Source of the DNA: Arabidopsis thaliana
Taxonomy: Eukaryota > Streptophyta > Magnoliopsida > Brassicales > Brassicaceae
Length of the DNA stretch: 64,000 bases
Direction of reading: 5' to 3'
Assembly (NCBI RefSeq): GCF_000001735.4
Contig: NC_003074.8
Location: 6,262,101-6,326,100, forward strand
The position numbers were made by a program, and so were the translations under genes. Numbering within the stretch: the first letter of the stretch is position 1; each line of letters begins with the position of its first letter. Shown here one piece after another: positions 12,208-22,422 of this stretch. A model generated the notes under the pieces. That model did no database searches. It was not told the origin of the DNA and was given only the letters and a program-made list of their open reading frames with translations.

Positions 12208-15200
12208 ATGGCGACGCCGTTACCAGATTTTGAGACGGCGAGAGGCGGCGGAGCAGTGGCGTCTTCTTCAACCACGGTTCTTCCGAGTTCTGTGTCTTCT
12301 TCTTCTTCTTCATCTCGTCCGTTGCCTGTGGCGAATTCGTTCTCGGATGACGCGGAAGAGATTTCTCCGATCCTGATTTTCTTGTTCTTTCATAAGGCAG
12401 TATGTAGTGAGCTTGAAGCTCTTCATAGATTGGCTCTTGAGTTTGCTACTGGTCACCATGTCGATCTCCGGCTGCTTCGTGAACGGTACCGGTTCTTGAG
12501 ATCCATCTATAAGCATCACTGCAATGCCGAAGACGAGGTAATGCGAAAACCTGGTCCTCTTCTTTTAAATTTGATCTCATCATGTTCTGAAAACTGCTGA
12601 ATTAGAATTTGGAACCATCTCTACTTGGATTTTGAACTCAATACATATAGCTGCAAATTTGTGTAAATCTGACTTGATTTTATCTTAAACGAATTGTAAG
12701 TCTCAATTAGTCTCTTGCTGATCATCCTATTGATTCTATGAGTGCGTTGTAGATAGGGAATCTATTGCAACATATTTGTATTGCTATGTTATGAGGAAGA
12801 ATTGTTGACAGTTGCAAATCTGTGGATGTAGGTGATATTTTCAGCTCTTGACATACGTGTGAAGAATGTAGCGCAAACATATTCTCTTGAACACAAGGGG
12901 GAAAGCAATCTTTTCGATCATCTCTTTGAGCTGCTGAATTCTGCCACGGAAACTGATGAAAGTTACCGAAGGGAGTTGGCTCGTTCTACCGGAGCACTTC
13001 AGACTTCTGTTAGCCAGCACTTGGCGAAAGAACAGAAACAGGTATTTTTTTCTTTTCCTTCACATCACAGATGTATTATCTCTGTTGTTTTCTATTAACA
13101 CAGATCGAATATTTAGCATTACGCATTGGCCTTTATTAATTACGGGTTGTTCTTGGCTTGTTGATAGGTGTTCCCCTTACTTATTGAGAAATTCAAGTAT
13201 GAGGAGCAAGCTTACATAGTCTGGCGGTTTCTCTGCAGTATTCCTGTGAATATGCTTGCTGTGTTCTTGCCATGGATTTCTTCTTCCATTTCAGTAGATG
13301 AAAGCAAGGAGATGCAAACGTGCTTAAAGAAGATAGTTCCAGGCGAGAAGCTCCTTCAGCAGGTAAGTTTTGAATTAAGATCCAACTTTCTAAGTTGAAA
13401 GACTTTGGCTTGTTGATTGATATTTTCCTTTTGAAGGTTATTTTCACCTGGCTGGGAGGGAAAAGCAATACCGTGGCTTCGTGTCGCATTGAAGATTCTA
13501 TGTTCCAGTGCTGTCTAGATTCTTCTAGCAGCATGCTTCCTTGTAAAGCAAGTAGAGAACAGTGCGCATGTGAGGGTTCCAAGATTGGGAAGAGAAAGTA
13601 CCCAGAGCTTACTAACTTTGGCTCATCTGATACTCTGCACCCAGTTGATGAGATAAAGCTCTGGCACAAGTCAATCAACAAGGAGATGAAAGAAATAGCC
13701 GATGAGGCTAGGAAGATTCAGCTGTCTGGAGATTTTTCGGATTTATCGGCATTTGATGAACGCTTACAATATATTGCTGAAGTGTGCATCTTCCATAGGT
13801 ATTTGTTGTATCCTTTCATTTACAATGAAAACAGAATAATCTCAATTTTGCTATTGTTTATTGGCTATCTTTTGTGGGACTATTCAATGTTGATTTATTG
13901 AGGTAAATAACTAGATTTGTTTTATAAAGTTGATGTTGATGGCCACTAAAACACGTTTGCCAGCTGTGATGTGTTTTACTTTCAAGTGATATGGATGTTG
14001 TTTATCCTTTACTCTTCTCATGCTTAAGCACGTTTCTGCATTAGAGTGTTATCATTCGAAAAAGAGTTTTATCAAATGTTCATATCTACATACAACTTTT
14101 TTTTTCTTCTGACAGAGATTGAATTGTCATTGGACTATTTTTGAGATGATCTGTTCTTTTCTCGTGCAGTCTTGCAGAGGACAAGATCATATTTCCAGCT
14201 GTAGATGGAGAGTTTTCATTTTCTGAAGAGCACGATGAAGAAGAAAATCAGTTTAACGAGTTTCGATGCTTAATTGAAAATATCAAGAGTGCTGGAGCCT
14301 CTTCTACTTCCGCTGCCGAATTTTACACTAAGCTGTGCTCACATGCTGATCAAATAATGGAAACTATTCAAAGACACTTCCATAACGAGGAAATTCAGGT
14401 GAACTATTGCTTTTAAGTGCTGTATGATATTGTAAACAGGTGAAACTATGAAAGTTTGGCATAAGATCATTTGATACTATATGCTATGAAGATTCAAGAT
14501 ACCAATTTCAGGATGTCAACTAACTTGTAGTGGTTGCAGGTGCTACCCCTTGCACGAAAGAACTTCAGCTTCAAAAGACAACAAGAACTTCTCTACCAAA
14601 GCCTGTGTATAATGCCATTGAGACTAATTGAACGAGTTTTGCCATGGTTGACGGCATCTTTAACAGAAGATGAAGCTAAGAATTTTCTGAAGAACTTGCA
14701 AGCTGGAGGTACTATCTACTGTACTGCCTTAAACTTAACCTTCTTTCAAATTATTAGCTACTCACAATTTTGCATAATTACATGCTTTTTCTTGTGGCCT
14801 CAGCACCTAAATCGGATGTTGCTCTCGTTACTCTTTTCTCTGGTTGGGCTTGCAAAGGACGCAAAGCCGGGGAATGCTTGTCTCCAAACGGGAATGGTTT
14901 ATGCCCTGTGAAAACACTAAGCAACATTAAAGAAGTCAACCTTCAGTCATGTAATGCTTGTGCGTCTGTTCCATGCACGAGTAGGAGTACAAAATCGTGT
15001 TGCCAGCATCAAGATAAAAGGCCAGCTAAGCGAACTGCTGTATTGTCTTGTGAAAAAAAAACCACCCCTCACTCGACAGAAGTTGCAAATGGGTGCAAGC
15101 CATCTGGAAATGGTAGGTCATGCTGTGTTCCGGATCTCGGAGTTAACAATAATTGTCTGGAACTTGGTTCTCTTCCAGCAGCTAAAGCTATGAGATCTTC

Positions 15201-18074
15201 TTCGCTAAACTCTGCTGCACCCGCTCTTAATTCCAGCCTCTTTATTTGGGAAATGGATAGTAACAGCTTTGGTACTGGACATGCTGAGCGGCCAGTTGCT
15301 ACAATATTCAAGTTTCACAAGGCCATAAGCAAAGATCTAGAGTTTCTTGATGTTGAATCTGGAAAGCTCATTGATTGCGATGGAACATTTATTCGTCAAT
15401 TTATCGGTCGATTTCACCTACTCTGGGGTTTCTACAAGGCTCATAGTAATGCAGAAGATGACATCCTATTTCCAGCTCTAGAATCGAAGGAGACACTTCA
15501 CAATGTCAGTCACTCTTACACGCTCGACCATAAACAGGAGGAGAAGTTGTTTGGAGATATTTATAGTGTCCTTACCGAACTTTCAATTCTTCATGAGAAG
15601 TTACAGAGTGATTCTATGATGGAGGACATAGCTCAAACTGACACTGTTCGGACGGATATCGATAACGGTGACTGCAACAAGAAATACAATGAACTGGCTA
15701 CAAAGCTACAGGGGATGTGCAAATCCATTAAAATCACTTTGGATCAGCACATTTTCTTGGAGGAACTGGAGCTTTGGCCTCTATTTGACAAACACTTCTC
15801 CATTCAAGAGCAAGACAAGATTGTGGGTCGTATAATCGGAACAACGGGTGCTGAAGTTCTTCAATCTATGTTACCATGGGTGACGTCTGCCCTTTCTGAA
15901 GATGAGCAAAACAGAATGATGGATACCTGGAAGCAGGCAACCAAGAACACAATGTTCGATGAATGGCTTAATGAATGCTGGAAAGGATCACCCGACTCAT
16001 CCTCAACAGAAACATCCAAACCTAGTCCACAGAAAGGTAAAAGCATTGCTTAGCTATTTCTCACCAACTTAATATCTAACTTGTTTAATGTAACCTTAGA
16101 TGTTTCTTCTTTGGACTTCATAACTCATACTTAAGCTGGCAACTATAGTTTCTCTGTGCTAAGTTTGTTTTGCTTATGTCAAGTTTATTTTCCATATAGA
16201 TAATGATCATCAAGAAATCTTGGACCAAAGTGGTGAACTATTTAAGCCAGGGTGGAAAGATATTTTCCGCATGAACCAGAATGAACTAGAGGCTGAAATC
16301 AGGAAGGTCTATCAGGACTCAACACTTGATCCGAGGAGAAAAGATTATCTCGTACAGAATTGGAGGACCAGGTCAGATTTTTTTCACTATTTCCACGCAT
16401 GGATCCTTTATTCCACATTGTCATGCATACAGCATGCCAGACATAAATCTAGAACCCCCCAAAGAGATAATACATTTCCCTGTATTACTTGAACTTCTTT
16501 TGCAATGCGGAAGAGTATAAGTGGTGCTCCTGTCCTTTACAGTTTCCCAATCCAAAATAACGTGCTCAGTTTATTTTCCACTGTGCATGTATATGTGTCC
16601 TTGATTGAGCAATCTTCTGATATAGAGAACCTATAATCTCATTCACATGTCCCTCATACCCGAATCCTATTTGTTCTAGAGTAACATTTATTTTAAAATT
16701 CTTCTGTTGGTGCATTTATCAGTCGATGGATTGCGGCTCAGCAAAAGTTACCTAAGGAAGCAGAAACTGCAGTAAATGGTGATGTTGAACTTGGATGTTC
16801 CCCGTCTTTTCGGGATCCCGAGAAGCAGATATATGGATGCGAGCATTACAAGCGTAACTGCAAGCTTCGAGCTGCTTGTTGTGATCAGTTGTTCACTTGT
16901 AGGTTTTGCCATGACAAAGTAAGCGACCACTCCATGGATAGGTAAGATCTTATATTCTAAAGCCAGTTTCCCCTAATTAAATTGAAACTTCTTTGTTCGT
17001 ATTTTTTTTCTCTCTCTGTGATATGTAATTTTATATTTGAAACATATTACAGAAAATTGGTGACGGAAATGCTCTGTATGCGGTGCCTCAAGGTGCAACC
17101 TGTTGGTCCCATCTGCACAACACCTTCATGCGACGGATTCCCAATGGCAAAGCACTATTGCAGTATTTGCAAACTTTTTGATGATGAAAGGTAAACAAAA
17201 CCCAACAGTTTGATGCATAAACGAATCAATTTACCACTGTCAAAAATCAAACTTCAGAAGCTATTCTAACCGTGAGAAACAATTATCTGCATTCAGGGCC
17301 GTTTACCACTGTCCATTCTGCAACCTTTGCCGGGTCGGGGAAGGACTAGGAATCGATTTTTTCCATTGCATGACATGTAACTGTTGCCTAGGGATGAAAT
17401 TAGTAAACCACAAGTGCCTCGAGAAGAGCCTCGAGACAAATTGCCCCATCTGCTGCGAATTTCTTTTCACATCGAGTGAAGCAGTTAGAGCCTTACCATG
17501 TGGTCACTACATGCACTCAGCTTGCTTCCAGGTTTGCAAATCTCTCTTTCTCTCATTAAACTTAAATTAACTTTTAACGCCTAAAATCAAAACACTTGCT
17601 GTTACTCTGGTCTTTCAGGCTTACACTTGCAGTCACTACACATGTCCAATCTGTGGAAAATCATTAGGAGATATGGCTGTAAGATGATCCCCGCCCCTCA
17701 AGAGTGTAACATGCATATCACATCATGCAAATATTGTTTACTGAACTGTTTCTTCTTCGTTTCTTTTGCGAACTCCACAGGTTTATTTTGGTATGCTTGA
17801 TGCACTGTTAGCTGCAGAAGAACTTCCAGAGGAATACAAAAATCGCTGTCAGGTGAGAAACACTAAAACTGCTGCGTCTTGACTATTTCTTTTAGTCTAG
17901 TCATTTCATGACACACATACACAAATGTTTCAGGACATTCTATGTAATGATTGTGAACGCAAAGGAACTACACGGTTCCATTGGTTGTACCATAAATGTG
18001 GTAGCTGTGGTTCTTACAATACCCGGGTGATCAAGTCCGAAACAATCCCCCCGGACTGCTCAACCTCATCCTGA
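12208..18074 (+). CDS. BTS: BRUTUS: hemerythrin-domain RING E3 ubiquitin ligase, iron sensor
   Basis: Fourteen exons: 12208-12537, 12832-13041, 13168-13362, 13437-13798, 14170-14398, 14540-14708, 14804-16036, 16200-16371, 16723-16941, 17053-17190, 17297-17531, 17619-17678, 17781-17852, 17934-18074. These give 3765 nt and 1254 residues, all phases consistent. The start ATGGCG is the first ATG of the frame; upstream codons have none. Three hemerythrin-like domains (about residues 50-200, 300-470, 650-800) each keep the His and HxxxE-type iron ligands. Then follow a CHY zinc finger (about 1000-1070), a CTCHY finger, a C3H2C3 RING (about 1140-1190) and a C-terminal zinc ribbon. Two Cys-rich linkers are noted under findings. 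The family binds Fe through the hemerythrin domains and ubiquitinates bHLH iron-deficiency factors in the nucleus, restraining iron uptake. A Ser run follows the N-terminus. Confidence 0.97.
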
Positions 18075-19167
18075 AAACACCAAGAGGTTTCACTCACTTG
18101 TTACTCTCTTTTTTTCTTTCCTTTTTTCGGGTTTTACCCTCTGTTTCGCACAACAATGTGAAGAAGCCCGTTGATAGATTTTTTTTTTGTATAGTCTCTG
18201 AGATATTAAGATTTTGAAGAGTCTTTATTTAGGTTACCTTACTATACATTTTGGCTTGAACAAAGCCAAAAAATTTCGTTTGTTTCTGGAACATCCCATA
18301 CCGTCATCCTCTTTCTTCCACATAATCCGCTATTTGTTTTTGCATTAAGCTGAGACTTTTTCTTTGAAGAGTGTAAATAGTTAACAATTTTTAATAGAAA
18401 ACTTTTTTCCACTCTTCGTATCTGACTATACTATTTCTTATTGTTGATGTCAAGAAAAAAAAAATCTACACTTCAGAGTTTTTAAATTTTCGCGAGGGAA
18501 AATAATCAGGGTTGGTTAAAAGAAAACGACATGTTTTAGTTTGTTTATTTAACCGTACTATCAGAAATCAAACTAAAATCGAAAAGCTGACAAACCGTAT
18601 CTGAGCGGGCGGTGAAATCCTCACAAGCAAGTTTTCTAACACTGTTTCTTTTATACGTAACGTAACCCATCATTGTTATGTAATGGAAAGAAGAAGCAGC
18701 AAGAGAGCCAAAAAAATACTTGATAATTCATCATAATTCCTTCAAAACTATTGAACTTTAAATTAATTGATAGTTTATAGAAAAGTAAATAAGAAAATAT
18801 TGTCTAAACGATCAAAGTTCAACAGAAAATAATAAAAATTAGTTTTCTAAAACACTCATTCCTCTAAATTTTGAAAAAGACGTATTTTATAGTAACAAAG
18901 TTGTGAAGCTGATTTTAGACGACGGGTCGGAAAAAAAAAACGAGTACAACGTTACAATCGCGTCCCTAACTCTCTCTCTCCGAATAATTCGAACAGACAT
19001 AAAATAAAATTTCGTGAGAATAAATACACAAACCAAAACCAAAAATCCAAAAAAGAAAAAAACTTTGAAGTTGCTCCAAAGGAAAGAGAGAAGAAAGCTC
19101 ACCAAAAAAAAAAAAGAAAGGAATCTTCCATCTTCCCACGGCGGAGAGAAACCAATCAAATCAATCA
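18075..19167. other. BRUTUS 3' UTR and promoter of the DUF1639 gene
   Basis: The first 200-300 bases are probably 3' UTR. The remainder is AT-rich. The stretch just before 19168 (from about 18960) is purine-rich with CTCTCTCT, as in many plant leaders. No gene was seen. Confidence 0.5.
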
Positions 19168-19900
19168 ATGGAGCTTCCTCCTCCACCGGAAAGATCCAAA
19201 CGCCTCCATAACTTCACCTTACCTTATCTCCGATGGGGTCAGCAAAGATTCCTCCGCTGCGTCAAGCTTCCTCACCACAACCGATCTCCTTCTTTTCCTT
19301 CTTCTTCTTCTTCTCCTTCTCCCGATCATAGATCTCACAACGGAGGACTTTCAGGTGAGCTCAGGCTCGATCTCGTCTACGATGCCAACAGACCTAAGCT
19401 CTCCGTTTTGGGCAATGGAGGTGACAACAACAACGGCGATGTTGTTGCAGCTGCTCGGCCGTGGAATTTGAGAACGAGAAGAGCTGCTTGTAACGAACCA
19501 CCTGGTGATGATTCCACCAGGATCATCGAGTCTTCTTCTTCTCTACGGAGACATGAAATTGGCGTTAAGAGAGGTGGTAGCGAAGATGGAGGAGATTCGC
19601 AGCAGAATAAGAATGAGAAAGTGAAATTCTCTGTTTCTTTGTTGAGAGAAGAAATCGAACAAGATTTCTCTGCCTTAATTGGTAAAAGACCTCCGAGACG
19701 ACCGAAGAAGAGACCCAGATTGGTTCAGAAGCAAATGAATGTAACTTCTTCTTCTTCTCTCTATCTCTCTCGCTCACACACAATTGATCTCTGTTTTGAC
19801 TCTGAATTTTCCTTTATTGCAGACTCTATTTCCAGGATTGTGGTTAGCAGAAGAAGTAACAGCAGACTCTTACGATGTTCCTGAGGCTGTGGAAACATGA
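19168..19900 (+). CDS. DUF1639 family protein
   Basis: Two exons, 19168-19740 and 19823-19900, joined in phase 0 across an 82-base GT-AG intron; 216 residues. The N-terminal two thirds are low complexity (Ser/Pro, Asn/Gly, Arg). The conserved DUF1639 block is at the C-terminus: FSVSL..EEIE.DF..L.GKRPPRRPKKRPR, followed after the intron by LFPGLWL. The basic RPPRRPKKRPR stretch looks like a nuclear localisation signal. The biochemical role of this plant family is unknown to me. The intron placement inside the conserved block supports the model, because the LFPGLWL tail appears only after splicing. Confidence 0.88.
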
Positions 19901-21295
19901 AATTTGGGGTCAGCTTCTCTTTTTCTATCCAAGAAAAATGTATCAACTTTGTTTTTCTTCTACTTTGTCATTTTCGTTGTAAAAAAGGAAGAAAAATATA
20001 TATGTAGCAATGTGCTCAGTTTTAGTGAATGAAGAAGCCAATTTTACTTGGTTTCTTTTATATTCTTCTTTTGTTGTAAAAGAGAGACATCTTGGTGTGT
20101 GTTTTTTTTCCGTTACCAAAAGCTAATTGTAATCTCTCCATGGTAATGGAATCTCCAGGCTCTTTTTTTTTTGTTATCAATAATTCAGCTCTCTGCAACT
20201 TTCTTACATTGTTGTTCCTTATTTAGTTTGTCTTGTTGCCTACTATTAGCAGCTCAGGAGTTACTTAAATTAGTATCTTGCTAAGATTATGAGAAAATTC
20301 TGATCCTGTGTTTTGTATAAGCTTTTTGGTTCTTGTGCATGTTTGTGTCAAGAACTTACTGAGAAATAGTGTTTGTGCTTTTTTTTAGACAATTTTGACA
20401 ACTTTGCAGGGTCAGACCAAGCTTTCCTTTTACAACATCTCACTATGCCCAAGGTTTTATAGACAGCTTCCTTTCTCTTTGGTAAGTCAAGTTACAAACT
20501 TACAAACAGTGTTCCAATTATTGAACACCTGAGCTGGGAGACTTGTTACTTGCTGCAATCAGGTTCTTAAATATTGATTTGGTGTTCCATTATTGATTGT
20601 TGTATGGAAAAGAAAGAACATTGTAGTTTTAAGTTTTGCAAGATAATGCAAGGATGATCATATACTGCTAATTGATCTAAAAATCTTCAGAAAGGTTTCT
20701 TGCACTTTCATGCTTCAGGGTTTAGATCTTTTCTGCAGCTAACCATCACTTCTATAGAGTATCCAAACCATGTCGCAGGTGGAAGCCATGATCAGGCTGA
20801 TAAGATATCTCATTAAAACACGTCAATGTGGCTAATGTTAGCAGTCACCAGCCTGTGTGGCGAGTAAGAGGGTACACGATCCACGAGCAATATAAACTCT
20901 GTCGAAAATAGAGAAGGAAGAACAAAAGAATAAACAGTCCGTTGGACACCTAAAGTAGAGGTAATGTAATTTATTCAAACCCTTGAGATCTAATTAGACA
21001 TTATGCTCTTTTTCTCTCAGCCATTGTTTCTTGCAGTAGTGGCACACCACATCCATTATTTTAATTGAAGTTTTCAACCTCTAATCCATAGACTTATGCG
21101 TTTGTTCTCAAATGTTTCCAAACATCATGTTCACCTAAACCTTTCCTTTCTTTGGGACAGTCCTGCAAAAAAAAAGTCTCTGAGCAGAGTTTCATCTTTC
21201 TATCAAACTAAGGTTAGTTTTCATTTACTCATCATTTCTCTGTTTCTCATTGGTTTCACTAATTTGTTTTGAAAACTCCAGCAAAACGGACCATC
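19901..21295 (+). other. Intergenic DNA and probable spliced 5' leader of the next gene
   Basis: No long coding frame. Splice-like signals suggest non-coding leader exons: an acceptor near 20410 with a donor GTAAGT at about 20482, another acceptor near 20740, and a clear acceptor TCCAG at about 21280 just before the ATG at 21296. The first 150 bases are probably the DUF1639 3' UTR. Confidence 0.4.
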
Positions 21296-22120
21296 ATGAT
21301 CTGCACGGAGTCAAACCACCAGCGGTTTTCGTTTGCTGGTGATCTCGGCCAGTCCGATAAAGGAACTCCTATGGAACAACAACCATCAGGCCCGGTCCGA
21401 AGAGACACCACTCTTTTGGATTCATCAAACTCAGATTTCGAGTTCCACATCTCAAGCAACTTTGATCCTGGAGATTCCTCACCAGCTGACGAGATATTTG
21501 CGGACGGCATGATCCTCCCAGTTCTTCCTTTCCAAGTCACAGCTACATCCACCATGCCAAAACGTCTCTACAAATATGAGCTCCCTCCTATTGTCTCTGC
21601 TCCAACCTTATCCTCTTATCTTCCTCCTCTGCCTTTACCATTGCCTGAACACTCAAGAAAATACAGCGTGAAAGAAACTCGAGGAAGCCTAAATGGACGA
21701 GGGAGCGGTGCAAATTCGGATTCAGAGGCAGAGAAATCATCAAAGTCGTTTTGGAGCTTCAAGAGAAGCTCAAGCCTGAACTGCGATATAAAGAAGAGTC
21801 TGATCTGTTCGTTTCCTCGTTTAACGAGAAGCAATTCCACAGGATCAGTGGCGATTTCGAAGAGGGAAATGCTTAGGGACATTAACAAGCATAGCTCGCA
21901 GAGACATGGAGTCCCACGTCCAGGGGTGAATCCATCATCTCATATGCGTCCTCCTTCCTCTTTCTGCTGCAGCTCGTATCAGTTCAGGCCACAAAAACAC
22001 GCCGGAAAGAATGGTGGCGGAAGAGGAGGAAGTTTTTGGATTGCTCCGGTGATCGGTGGTCCATCTCCGTTTGGGTTAGGATCCATCTTACGACTTACGA
22101 AAGAGAAAAAAAAGAAGTAA
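21296..22120 (+). CDS. Ser-rich plant protein of unknown function, MAKR-like composition
   Basis: A single coding exon, 274 residues. Start chosen at ATG ATC TGC, just after a likely leader intron acceptor; the upstream in-frame codons have no ATG. The sequence contains a DFEFHISS...SPADEIFADGMILPV block, a Pro/Leu-rich stretch, and a FWSFKRSSSLN block with RSNSTGS. Similar blocks (FEF plus ADELF..G.IlP, then SFKRSSSL) occur in membrane-associated kinase-regulator-like proteins, so this may be a distant relative; that is inference. The tail is very basic (KEKKKK). No membrane segment or enzyme motif was seen. Confidence 0.8.
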   Translation: MICTESNHQRFSFAGDLGQSDKGTPMEQQPSGPVRRDTTLLDSSNSDFEFHISSNFDPGDSSPADEIFADGMILPVLPFQVTATSTMPKRLYKYELPPIVSAPTLSSYLPPLPLPLPEHSRKYSVKETRGSLNGRGSGANSDSEAEKSSKSFWSFKRSSSLNCDIKKSLICSFPRLTRSNSTGSVAISKREMLRDINKHSSQRHGVPRPGVNPSSHMRPPSSFCCSSYQFRPQKHAGKNGGGRGGSFWIAPVIGGPSPFGLGSILRLTKEKKKK

Positions 22121-22422
22121 TAACAGTTTTTGTTTTCCTTCCCAAAGTAGGACCAGTTTAATACCAGACTCTTTTAACCAACTCTTTGTTTCATTTTGTA
22201 ACGCATGAGATTATGCAACTAATGCGAAATTTTGTTAGTCTTTCAAATGGTAATTACGTAATTTGAATTTTCAAAACGAAAATTCATAAATATATATATA
22301 TTTACATCCCAAGTTTGGTTACATGACAATAATACCAAGAAACCATAATCCTCAAATATGAGTATTACCAAAAAAAAGTGGAAATTACAAAATTGGTGGT
22401 GAAGCCGTGGGAGATATCTCTC
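22121..22422. other. Convergent 3' ends
   Basis: Short AT-rich gap between two genes transcribed towards each other; it holds both 3' UTRs. A (TA)n run lies near 22289-22301. No gene. Confidence 0.6.

Noticed and set aside
21616-21888. 90-codon minus-strand frame
   Set aside because: Antisense shadow of the Ser-rich protein gene.
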